From Trichloromonas sp034006665 (lineage in GTDB: Bacteria; Desulfobacterota; Desulfuromonadia; Desulfuromonadales; Trichloromonadaceae): a DNA stretch of 64,000 nt. The translations under genes were made by a program, and so were the position numbers. Below, in pieces: positions 24,811 to 31,677 of the stretch. The stretch spans positions 11,783-75,782 of the forward strand of contig NZ_JAVESI010000014.1 of assembly GCF_034006665.1 (NCBI RefSeq), read 5' to 3'. Under the pieces are notes generated by a model. That model was not told where the DNA came from and did no database searches. It saw only the letters and a program-made list of their open reading frames with translations. How positions within the stretch are numbered: the first letter of the stretch is position 1; each line of letters starts with the position of its first letter.

Positions 24811-25214
24811 GAGAACCCCCTTGCTCGATTTGTAGACAAAATCTAGCATTTGTCCGAACACCTGTCAAAACAGACGGAGAGTTGCAGGGTGCGTACATAC
24901 TCTGATTATTACAGGGATGAAAGGGATGCATGGGATACAACCTGGAAAGCCGGTTGTCGGACCCGCGAACAGGCGAACGTAGGGGTAGGCCCTTCGGCTC
25001 CACTCAGGGTGCGGAAAAGACTCTAATTATTACATGGATGAAGGGGATGCAAGGGATAAAATTCGGAAAGCCTTATCCCCTTCATCCCCTTTATCCCTGT
25101 TGAAACGCCTTTGCTTTTGCCCTCTTCGACTCCGCTCAGGGACTGGGCTGGGTCTGGGGAAATTTGTTCTGGTCAAACACTTAAAACCTGATGCCTGAAG
25201 CTTGAAACTATCCT
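24811..25214. repeat. Repeat-filled gap between the toxin-antitoxin pair and pqiA
   Basis: No gene is visible. A 51-base direct repeat occurs at 24901-24951 and 25022-25072 (about four fifths identical; core GGATGAAAGGGATGCA). It is followed by inverted copies of the same GGGATGAA words (25073-25100). The same words appear at 49694-49735, 50889-50915 and 60990-61010. A GGTGTTCTCTGTGACTCTG-type repeat sits at 25232-25255, inside the pqiA2 end. Confidence 0.7.
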
Positions 25215-25889
25215 TTAATATACTGATTTCTCGGTGTTCTCTGTGACTCTGTGGTGAGAAAGATCTTTACTTTCTTCCCCCATCCGGTCCCAAATCAATC
25301 GCGGATCGAAGGCCATGGCGGCGAACATGGTCAGGACCACCACCAGGGCGAAATGGGGGGCGGCGGGACCGGCTTCGATGTTGGCCAGCGCCCCGAGTTT
25401 GACCAGGGCGACGAGGATCGTCACCACGTAGATGTCGACCATCGACCAGCGGCCGATGATTTCGGTCATGCGGTAAAGTCGGGTGCGTTCTGCCGGCCGC
25501 CAATGGCTGCGCCGTTGCACCGAAATCAGCAGGTAGGCAAGCACCAGCAGCTTGAGCAGGGGGACGAAGACGCTGGCGATGAAAATGACCAGGGCGATGG
25601 GCCAGCTGCCCGAAGCGAAGAAATAGAGCACCCCGCTCATGATGGTGTCGCTCTGCACCTTGCCGAGAAAGCCGGTGTGGGTCATCGGCAGCAGATTGGC
25701 GGGAAAGTAGAAGATCACCGCCGCCAGCACCAGTGCCCAGCAGCGCGCCAGGCTGTCGGTCTTGCGCCCATGCACGCCGGCGCCGCAGCGCGGGCAGCGG
25801 TGCCCGGTGGCGGCAAGCTCTCCGACGGGGATCAGCCGATTGCAGACATGGCAGGCGGCCAGTCCGGCCTCTTTCGCGGTCAGGGCCAT
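25215..25889 (-). CDS. pqiA: PqiA-family membrane protein, second half-unit
   Basis: 224 residues from the ATG at 25889. The N-terminal zinc-ribbon pairs CHVC and CPRC come first. Four membrane helices follow (ALVLAAVIFYFPANLLPM, PIALVIFIASVFVPLLKLL, and two more) in the PqiA fold. E. coli PqiA is a fusion of two such units; here each unit is a separate gene. The start overlaps the stop of the first unit by one base (TGATG). The last 18 residues (after RMGEESKDL) are encoded by a dispersed repeat and are probably not native. It acts with PqiB in lipid movement across the envelope. Confidence 0.85.
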   Translation of the reverse strand: MALTAKEAGLAACHVCNRLIPVGELAATGHRCPRCGAGVHGRKTDSLARCWALVLAAVIFYFPANLLPMTHTGFLGKVQSDTIMSGVLYFFASGSWPIALVIFIASVFVPLLKLLVLAYLLISVQRRSHWRPAERTRLYRMTEIIGRWSMVDIYVVTILVALVKLGALANIEAGPAAPHFALVVVLTMFAAMAFDPRLIWDRMGEESKDLSHHRVTENTEKSVY

Positions 25890-26488
25890 CAGCGGTTCTC
25901 CAGCGCTTCCCAGACCAGGTGCGGGTCGATGGCGGCGAAGGCGGCGGTGAGGACGACGATCAGCGCGCCGAAGGCATAGACCGCCACCCCCGGCACAATC
26001 GTCGCCATGCTCGCCAGTTTCACCAGCGACACGAGAATGCCGAGCATGAAGACTTCCATCATGCTCCAGGCCCGCACCCGCGCCATCACCCGCCAGACCG
26101 GCGCCAGCAGGCGCGGGCGGCGGCCCAGGCGCAAGGGGGCGAAAACATAGAGCAGGGCGCACAGTTCCACCAGCGGCAGCAGCAAGGTGGTCAGCGCGAC
26201 CAGCGCCGCCACCAGATAGACCTCTTCCCGGTAGAGCTCGAAAATCCCCGTCGCCAGGGTCATCTTCCGGGTCAGTCCGGCCTTTTCGATGGCGAGAAAG
26301 GGGAAGGTGTTGGCGACGATGAAGAGGATCAGGCCGGTGAGGGCGAGGGCCAGGGTGCGGTCGAGGGGATTGCGCTTGTAGCGGTAGAGAATTGCCCCGC
26401 AACGGGCACAGAGCGCGACCCCACCGGGGGGCAGGGGACGAACCTCGTGCAACAGGTCGCAGCAATGGCAGGCAATGCGTTTATCCAA
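25889..26488 (-). CDS. pqiA: PqiA-family membrane protein, first half-unit
   Basis: 199 residues. Zinc-ribbon cysteines CHCC and CARC are followed by four membrane segments, including LALTGLILFIVANTFPFLAI and VALTTLLLPLVELCALLYVF. This matches one half of the duplicated E. coli PqiA. It is the first gene of the leftward pqi cluster and is coupled to the second unit by a one-base overlap. An IS605-type element lies immediately upstream (its right-end hairpin at 26538), so the native promoter may have been displaced. Confidence 0.85.
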   Translation of the reverse strand: MDKRIACHCCDLLHEVRPLPPGGVALCARCGAILYRYKRNPLDRTLALALTGLILFIVANTFPFLAIEKAGLTRKMTLATGIFELYREEVYLVAALVALTTLLLPLVELCALLYVFAPLRLGRRPRLLAPVWRVMARVRAWSMMEVFMLGILVSLVKLASMATIVPGVAVYAFGALIVVLTAAFAAIDPHLVWEALENR

Positions 26489-26537
26489 GGGAAACTCCAG
26501 CGAAAGTCCGTTGCTTTATACTCTATGAACTCTCCCG

Positions 26538-26566
26538 CCACTAAACACCTGCCGGTGTTGTAGTGG
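26538..26566. repeat. Right-end hairpin of the IS605-type element
   Basis: An imperfect palindrome: CCACTA-AACACC, loop TGCC, GGTGTT-G-TAGTGG, twelve pairs with one bulged G. Bulged subterminal hairpins are what TnpA recognises in this family. Confidence 0.75.
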
Positions 26567-26720
26567 GGGTTTCCCGGTTCCGCGAAGACGGCGCTCGGGG
26601 CGTTGGCTCCCGAACGGCTGACACCTTCTCCCCGGGCGTAACTTCGGACCGTTCCGGCCCTAGTTGTTTCCGTATGCCGCTGCGGCGCGGCGCTTTGAAC
26701 TCGATCTCCCCCGCAAGAAG
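26538..26720 (-). ncRNA. Predicted omega/reRNA at the 3' end of tnpB
   Basis: In characterised TnpB elements the guide RNA overlaps the 3' end of tnpB and the right-end hairpin and finishes with about 16-20 bases of flanking DNA. The same arrangement fits here: a GC-rich 3' coding end that does not look like conserved protein, then the 26538-26566 hairpin. The 5' boundary is a guess. Confidence 0.4.
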
Positions 26721-27938
26721 TAACCGCACACCCCGGAATTTGACGACTCCGGCGGCGTTAAAATCGGCGTTCTCGGCGTGTCCGCAGCGTTGACAGGCGA
26801 ATTCGGCTTGGGTGAGCCGATTGCCCGGGGAAGTGAAGCCGCAGAGGCGGCATTCCTGCGAACTGTGGTGAGGCGGCACGACGATGGCGAGCTTGCCCAT
26901 GCGCCGGGCCTTGTAACGGGTGAACTGATGAATCCGGCCCCAGGCGCTGTGCAGAATCGCCCGGTTGAGTCCGGCTTTCTGGCGGACGTTGCGCCCCGGT
27001 TTATCGACGGTCCCCTTGGCCGAGCGGGTCATGTTTTTTGTCCGCAGATCCTCGAAGACGAACAGCCGGGCCTGAAGATCGTCCACCAGGGCTCGACTGG
27101 CTTTGTGAGCCATGTCGGAACGGACCCGGGCTTCGTAGAGGGCATACCGGGCCGCCCGCTGATGGGCCTTGGTTCTCCGGCGCGAACCCTTTTCCCGCCG
27201 GGCGGCGATCTTCTGCCAGCGTTTGCGGTGGCGCTCGGCTCCGGTCAACCGCTTTTTCTGGATGGGAGAGAAATCGAACCGGCTGCCGTCGCAGACCGCC
27301 GCCGGAATTGCCACGCCCCGGTCGATGCCCCGGGCCGCCTGAAGCAGAGTCTCTTCGCCCAACCGTTGAAGCTCGGCGGCGATCTGGGCTTCGGTCTGTT
27401 CCGGCGCTCCGTCCTCGACGGCGAAGGACAGATGCCATTGTCCCGATTCGACGCTGAGAATAATCGACGCGGGCGTCTTCTCGACCGGCCGGTGCGCTCT
27501 TACCGGGATCTCGCCCAGAGGGAACTTTTTGCTTCCAACCGCCAAGCGGATTCCGTCTTCGTGAGGGGCCAACTCGAAGAGCTCGCGGGTGAGCAGGACC
27601 GATTGCCGACCCTTGCGGGATTTGATTTTCGGGCGGCCCTGGCAGGCCCCGGAGAAGAACCGTTGGTACGCCTGCCGCCAGCGGTAGGCTCCGTTTCGCA
27701 ACACGACGGCAGGGACTTCCCGCAGAAAGGCGGTCTGTTCGGTGATGAAATGGGCATACTGCTGATCCCGGGGGATCGGCTCTCCGCACAACGCCGGAGA
27801 TTTCCGGTGGAACCGGCGGAAATAGCGGTCCTCGCCGACCTTGGCGTTGTAAATGAACCGTTGGCAACCGATCCAGCGCAAAAGGATCTGCTGCTGTTCT
27901 GGCGTCGGGTAGATGCGGAATTTATTGCCGATTTGCAT
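26541..27938 (-). CDS. tnpB: TnpB RNA-guided nuclease of the IS605-type element
   Basis: 465 residues from MQIGNKFRIYP (27938). The three RuvC acids are in place: D206 in GIDRG, E296 in VFEDL and D392 in ADFNAA. The zinc-finger cysteines are CRLC (363, 366) and CQRC (382, 385). TnpB proteins are guided by an RNA from the element's right end and cut the empty donor site. Residues after about 400 run into that end and are probably translated guide-RNA scaffold. A long arginine-rich N-terminal half is normal for the family. It is divergent from tnpA. Confidence 0.92.
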   Translation of the reverse strand: MQIGNKFRIYPTPEQQQILLRWIGCQRFIYNAKVGEDRYFRRFHRKSPALCGEPIPRDQQYAHFITEQTAFLREVPAVVLRNGAYRWRQAYQRFFSGACQGRPKIKSRKGRQSVLLTRELFELAPHEDGIRLAVGSKKFPLGEIPVRAHRPVEKTPASIILSVESGQWHLSFAVEDGAPEQTEAQIAAELQRLGEETLLQAARGIDRGVAIPAAVCDGSRFDFSPIQKKRLTGAERHRKRWQKIAARREKGSRRRTKAHQRAARYALYEARVRSDMAHKASRALVDDLQARLFVFEDLRTKNMTRSAKGTVDKPGRNVRQKAGLNRAILHSAWGRIHQFTRYKARRMGKLAIVVPPHHSSQECRLCGFTSPGNRLTQAEFACQRCGHAENADFNAAGVVKFRGVRLLLAGEIEFKAPRRSGIRKQLGPERSEVTPGEKVSAVREPTPRAPSSRNRETPTTTPAGV

Positions 27939-27961
27939 ACTGTTATGATACATTAAGCCGC

Positions 27962-28402
27962 ATGGGAAATCAAACAACAAAATCGCTAAGTCATGCCGTC
28001 TATTCGATTAGGCTGCATATTGTTTTCGTCACCAAATATCGGCGGCGAGTGCTCTCCCCGCCGATTCTCGACTATCTCAAGACGGCGTTCTCCGAGATTC
28101 TGGACGACTGGCGATGCGAGTTGATCGAGTTCGGCGGCGAGGCCGACCATGTCCATCTGCTGGTATCCATCCATCCGGCGCTGGACATTTCGGTCTTGGT
28201 CAACAACCTGAAAACCGCATCGGCCCGGAGAGCCCGGAACCGCTTCGCGGAGCATATCTCCCAGTTTTATTGGAAGCCGGCCTTCTGGCACCGGGCTTAT
28301 TTCGTTGGCAGCGTCGGGGAAGTATCGCTGGAAACGATCCGGCGGTACATCGAGGCCCAGGGCATGAAGGAAAAACCGCGAAAATCAAAACCCCTCGCTT
28401 GA
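27962..28402 (+). CDS. tnpA: IS200/IS605 Y1 transposase TnpA
   Basis: 146 residues, the normal family length. The HUH motif is DHVHLLV (H63, H65) and the catalytic tyrosine is Y129 in IRRYIEAQG. It cuts and joins single-stranded DNA at the element ends using their hairpins. The start lies 23 bases from the divergent tnpB start. All catalytic residues are intact. Confidence 0.93.
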   Translation: MGNQTTKSLSHAVYSIRLHIVFVTKYRRRVLSPPILDYLKTAFSEILDDWRCELIEFGGEADHVHLLVSIHPALDISVLVNNLKTASARRARNRFAEHISQFYWKPAFWHRAYFVGSVGEVSLETIRRYIEAQGMKEKPRKSKPLA

Positions 28403-28406
28403 CCCG

Positions 28407-28435
28407 CCTCCTGGCGCTGCGCGTCTAGCAGGGGG
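28407..28435. repeat. Candidate left-end hairpin of the IS605-type element
   Basis: CCTCCTG and CAGGGGG (one G-T pair) enclose a loop that itself contains GCGC/GCGC. It lies just past the tnpA stop, where the left end is expected. The assignment is by position. Confidence 0.5.
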
Positions 28436-28566
28436 AATGCGCTCGGTTTTGTTCAATCGGGGGGAGTCAACGGCATGTGGCGGGAGGGAGGATGCGGTCC
28501 ATCAATCATCACCACAGAGCGCACAAAGGACACCGAGAAAATCCCCTTGATTTTTTCACCCCGCCT

Positions 28567-28618
28567 CTTTATTTTAGGATATAAAATAAAGTTAAAATAA
28601 AGCTGAATCTTATTTTAG
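28567..28618. promoter_or_regulatory. Iterated A/T operator upstream of the fic gene
   Basis: The ten-base word CTTTATTTTA (or a close variant) occurs four times as two inverted pairs: 28567-28576 (+), 28582-28591 (-), 28593-28602 (-) and 28609-28618 (+, one T short). It ends 16 bases before the fic start. The Fic protein has a C-terminal winged helix, so self-regulation is likely but unproven. Confidence 0.6.
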
Positions 28619-28634
28619 GTTCGAGGCATTCAGG

Positions 28635-29804
28635 ATGAAGCGAGAACTCCAAGGCAGATACGTGACCATATCGACGGTGGGGGAGAAGGCCCGGGCCTTT
28701 GTGCCCGCGCCGCTGCCGCCGCGTCCGCCTATCGACTGGACGCCGGAGCTGCGCGGCAAGTTCGATCAGGCGCTGCTCGCCCTTGGGCGGCTGGACAGCG
28801 TCTCGACCCTGCTGACGGATACCTCGCTCTTTCTCTACATGTACGTCCGCAAGGAGGCGGTGCTCTCTTCGATGATCGAGGGGACGCAGTCGTCCCTGTC
28901 CGATCTGCTGCTCTTTGAGTTGGATCAGGTGCCCGGCGTGCCGCTGGATGATGTGCGGGAGGTCAGCAACTATGTCGCCGCCCTTGACCAGGGTCTGCGC
29001 CTGCTGAAAGAAGGGCTGCCGCTGTCGCTGCGGCTCTTCCGCGAGATTCACGGCGTGCTGTTGGCCAAGGGCCGGGGGAACAACCAGACTCCGGGTGAGT
29101 TCCGGCGCAGTCAGAACTGGATCGGCGGCACTCGGCCGGGCAACGCGGCCTTCGTTCCGCCCCCCGCCGAAGAGGTGCCGGAGTGCATGAGCAAGCTCGA
29201 GCTTTTCCTCCACGACCAGCCGGAGCCGACGCCGGTCTTGCTCAAAGCGGCGCTGGCCCATGTGCAGTTCGAAACGATCCACCCGTTCCTCGATGGTAAC
29301 GGTCGTCTGGGTCGGCTGCTGATCACGTTGCTGTTGTGCGAGCAGCGGGTTTTACGGAAGCCGATGCTCTACCTCAGCCTCTACTTCAAGACCCATCGTC
29401 AGTATTATTACGAGTTGCTGGGCAACGTGCGGCTGACCGGCGACTGGGAAGCCTGGCTCGATTTCTTCGCCGAGGCGGTGATCGTCACCGCCGGCCAGGC
29501 GGTGGAAACGGCCCAGCAGCTTCTCGACCTGTCGAACCGGGATCGCGACAAGATCAGCGGCCTCGGCCGGGCGGCGGCGACCACCCTGCAGGTTCACCGG
29601 GCACTGATGGAACATCCCATCGCCACATCCAACTCGCTGGTGGAGAAGACCGGCATCACCCCGGCCACGGTCAACAAGGCCCTCGGCCATCTGGTGCAGC
29701 TCGGCATCGTCAAGGAACTGACCGCCCAGAAACGCAACCGCCTGTTCAGTTACGCAGGCTATATCGAAATCATGAATCGCGGCACGGAGCTTCCGGGTGG
29801 ATAG
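28635..29804 (+). CDS. Fic-domain AMP-transferase with C-terminal winged helix
   Basis: 389 residues. The Fic signature HPFLDGNGRLGR (near residue 216) is complete, with catalytic His and the phosphate-binding loop. An N-terminal inhibitory helix SSMIEG (S78 to E82) supplies the glutamate that blocks ATP in class II Fic proteins, so activity is self-restrained. Residues about 300-375 form a winged helix (SNSLVEKTGITPATVNKAL), found in chromosomal Fic regulators. Target proteins are unknown. It stands alone behind an iterated A/T operator, between the IS605-type element and the pilin genes. Confidence 0.92.
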   Translation: MKRELQGRYVTISTVGEKARAFVPAPLPPRPPIDWTPELRGKFDQALLALGRLDSVSTLLTDTSLFLYMYVRKEAVLSSMIEGTQSSLSDLLLFELDQVPGVPLDDVREVSNYVAALDQGLRLLKEGLPLSLRLFREIHGVLLAKGRGNNQTPGEFRRSQNWIGGTRPGNAAFVPPPAEEVPECMSKLELFLHDQPEPTPVLLKAALAHVQFETIHPFLDGNGRLGRLLITLLLCEQRVLRKPMLYLSLYFKTHRQYYYELLGNVRLTGDWEAWLDFFAEAVIVTAGQAVETAQQLLDLSNRDRDKISGLGRAAATTLQVHRALMEHPIATSNSLVEKTGITPATVNKALGHLVQLGIVKELTAQKRNRLFSYAGYIEIMNRGTELPGG

Positions 29805-29853
29805 ATCGTCCCTCGCCCCAATCGGGCGCACATCGGTGCGATTCGGAAGCTGG

Positions 29854-29882
29854 TAGGATGCGGTGACGAAGGAACCGCATCG
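29854..29882. repeat. REP-type palindromic repeat
   Basis: GATGCGGT...ACCGCATC inverted repeat (29 bases). It is the reverse complement, with one mismatch, of the repeats at 49760-49788 and 50946-50974. Confidence 0.75.
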
Positions 29883-29895
29883 TTTCCCGTTCCGG

Positions 29896-29910
29896 TGACA
29901 ATTATTGTCA
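29896..29910. promoter_or_regulatory. Perfect 7-1-7 palindrome, operator candidate
   Basis: TGACAAT-T-ATTGTCA has the geometry of Fur-family boxes (TGATAATNATTATCA) but with C/G in place of one T/A pair. It lies about 115 bases upstream of the pilA promoter. The binding factor is unknown. The rest of the 347-base gap (29805-30151) holds the REP repeat and the pilin promoter. Confidence 0.45.
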
Positions 29911-30026
29911 AAACCCCTGCCGCAAAATGTTGAGGTTCTCTTACTTTTATCTGACAGGGGCGGATATATTTTTCTTAAGCCTTGAAATTCCGTAGGTTAA
30001 TGCTATATCAAAAGGCAACGTCGCAT

Positions 30027-30044
30027 TTGGCACGCCGATTGTAT
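30027..30044 (+). promoter_or_regulatory. Sigma-54 promoter of pilA
   Basis: TTGGCACG (30027-30034) with GG at 30029-30030 and TTGTA at the correct distance (G at 30041). The -12 has T instead of C. Geobacter pilA is known to be sigma-54 dependent through PilR. The predicted leader is about 100 bases long. Confidence 0.65.
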
Positions 30045-30151
30045 ACAGACAAGGCATACAAACCAATTCAAGATGAGCGACCCGGCAAGTGGACTGACCG
30101 GTCACCCTTTGGCGGCGCTCCCGTTCTTCAACCCGAAAGGAGAAAAAACAC

Positions 30152-30379
30152 ATGTTGAACAAATTCAGAAAGTCTGAAAAGGGTTTTACCCTGATCGAGC
30201 TGCTGATCGTCGTCGCGATCATCGGCATCCTGGCGGCGATTGCTATCCCGCAGTTCGCTAGCTATCGGCAGAAAGCGTACAACTCTGCGGCCAACTCGGA
30301 CCTGAAAAACATTAAAACCGGCATGGAAGCCTATATGGCTGACAATCAGGAATACCCTGTTGATCTCAGTTATCGTTAA
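30152..30379 (+). CDS. pilA: Short type IV pilin (geopilin domain 1, PilA-N)
   Basis: 75 residues, very close to Geobacter PilA. An 11-residue positively charged leader is cut after Gly before FTLIELLIVVAIIGIL, with Glu5 present for methylation and assembly. The mature protein of 64 residues lacks the globular head of ordinary pilins. Aromatic residues are at mature positions 1, 24, 27, 32, 50, 57 and 63, matching or adding to those linked with conductivity claims for Geobacter. A GAAAGGAGA ribosome-binding site is present. The PilA-C-like partner follows 34 bases later. No pilB/T/C/S/R genes lie upstream in this window. Confidence 0.93.
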   Translation: MLNKFRKSEKGFTLIELLIVVAIIGILAAIAIPQFASYRQKAYNSAANSDLKNIKTGMEAYMADNQEYPVDLSYR

Positions 30380-30413
30380 TAATTCTACCCTTCAATAAAA
30401 AAGGAGTTCGTTC

Positions 30414-30791
30414 ATGAAAAAAATACTAATAATTAGTGCTGCACTTCTTTTGTTCGGAACCTCTGCTTTTTCTGCTAATACGCTCGATATGGATTTGAGC
30501 TCTAAGGATACAACGGGGAAAACTGTTTATGGATCCTCAGATGATGCTACAGCGAGTACTGCGACTAACATCGGGAAAACTTCAACAGGTGTAGGCGTTG
30601 CCGCTCTTAGCGGTGTGAATGGTTATGCCTTGGTCGCTCAGCATATGAATGGAACTAAGACTTACGGTAGTTATTTCGATAGTACCGCTATCTATCAGAC
30701 TATCGGGGATGTTGTCGTTGGGACTGAAGCCGATACCCCCACAGCTAGTGATAGTTCTGAGTTCGATGCCACAACTTGGCGCGCAATGTAA
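30414..30791 (+). CDS. PilA-C-like (geopilin domain 2) exported partner of PilA
   Basis: 125 residues. A Sec signal peptide (MKKILIISAALLLFGTSAFSA) precedes a Ser/Thr/Gly-rich beta-type domain with TLDMDLSSKDTTGKTVYG and YGSYFDSTAIYQTIGD. In Geobacter the gene after pilA encodes a similar small exported protein that pairs with PilA-N to make the full pilin or stabilises it. This copy matches it by order, size and general sequence character from memory, not by alignment. A GGAG ribosome-binding site precedes it. A strong terminator follows, making a two-gene pilin operon. Confidence 0.75.
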   Translation: MKKILIISAALLLFGTSAFSANTLDMDLSSKDTTGKTVYGSSDDATASTATNIGKTSTGVGVAALSGVNGYALVAQHMNGTKTYGSYFDSTAIYQTIGDVVVGTEADTPTASDSSEFDATTWRAM

Positions 30792-30810
30792 AAATCGATT
30801 ACTTTCACAA

Positions 30811-30845
30811 AAAAAACGGGATGTTTAGGCATCCCGTTTTTTTTT
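30811..30845 (+). terminator. Rho-independent terminator after the pilin operon
   Basis: AAAAACGGGATG/CATCCCGTTTTT stem with loop TTTAGG and a nine-T tail. Confidence 0.93.
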
Positions 30846-30888
30846 AAAAAAATATTATTTTGTCCAATGTAAATTAAGAAGAGGTTTC

Positions 30889-31671
30889 ATGTTTAGCATT
30901 ACGTTACGGGGAATTTTTCGGGATCGGATTTTTCAAGGGATTCTCACTGCTTCACTGATTTTCTTGGTGATTCCTTCCATTAGTACTCTTTCCATGCGTC
31001 AGGTGACGGAGCTCTCGCTGACCCTTTGTCTTTCCCTTGAGTCGTTTATTTTATTACTACTGGCGGTTTTTCTTGGCGGTATTTCTCTGTGGAAGGACAT
31101 GGAGCGACGATATACGCATAGTGTTCTTACACTTCCTCTGAGCAGAACAAGGTACTTGTTAAAACGTTTTTCTGGGATTTCTTGTTTTTTGTTATTGGCC
31201 GCTGCTTTGCTTGGCCTACTTTCCATTTTGGTGGTTTTTTTTGTCTCTCTCGGTTACCCGCCGGATCGCCCTGTCGTTTGGGTTAATGTCTTGGCGGCTA
31301 TTGGCTTCGACGCCCTCAAATGTATTTTGCTGGTAGCGATCGCCATGTTTTTTTCGTCGGTGAGCACATCTTTCTTCCTGCCTATCTTCGGCACGATTGC
31401 GACCTTTCTGGTTGGCGGCGCCAGCCAGCAGGCCTATGACTATGTCCATTCTTCAGCCGGACAAACGCTTTCTCCATTGGTGCGGCAAGCGGCCTCGGCT
31501 CTTTATTATATTCTTCCGAACTTTTCCGCTTTCGATCTCAAAGTCAATGCTATTTATGCTTTGCCTCTCGACCTGCCGGGGTTGGGTCTGACTTTGGGCT
31601 ATTTTGTTGTCTATACAGCTATGGCCTTGACGTTGGCCGCTTTAATCTTCACTCGGCGCGAATTGGGGTAG
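30889..31671 (+). CDS. ABC-2-type transporter permease
   Basis: 260 residues with six predicted membrane helices, for example LTLCLSLESFILLLLAVFLGG and FLLLAAALLGLLSILVVFFVS. Between helices 2 and 3 lies the cytoplasmic RYTHSVLTLPLSRTRYLLKR loop, common in ABC-2 permeases that contact the ATPase. It should pair with the ATP-binding protein encoded at 32580. It starts the run of genes downstream of the pilin terminator, seven bases before the next gene. In G. sulfurreducens an ABC transporter set also follows pilA. Substrate unknown. Confidence 0.82.
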   Translation: MFSITLRGIFRDRIFQGILTASLIFLVIPSISTLSMRQVTELSLTLCLSLESFILLLLAVFLGGISLWKDMERRYTHSVLTLPLSRTRYLLKRFSGISCFLLLAAALLGLLSILVVFFVSLGYPPDRPVVWVNVLAAIGFDALKCILLVAIAMFFSSVSTSFFLPIFGTIATFLVGGASQQAYDYVHSSAGQTLSPLVRQAASALYYILPNFSAFDLKVNAIYALPLDLPGLGLTLGYFVVYTAMALTLAALIFTRRELG

Positions 31672-31677
31672 GTAGCA

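Larger units (their letters stand above)
26538..28436. mobile_element. IS200/IS605-family element with divergent tnpA and tnpB
   Basis: A Y1 transposase gene (rightward) and a TnpB gene (leftward) are divergent, with 23 bases between their starts. Subterminal hairpins typical of this family occur at both sides: 26538-26566 beyond tnpB and about 28407-28435 beyond tnpA. The family moves as single-stranded DNA and makes no target duplication, so the exact ends cannot be fixed from this sequence alone. Both proteins keep their catalytic residues, so the element looks active. Confidence 0.85.

Noticed and set aside
29947..30228. Leftward 93-codon frame across the pilA promoter
   Set aside because: Overlaps the pilin start and promoter, and has no recognisable domain or ribosome-binding site.
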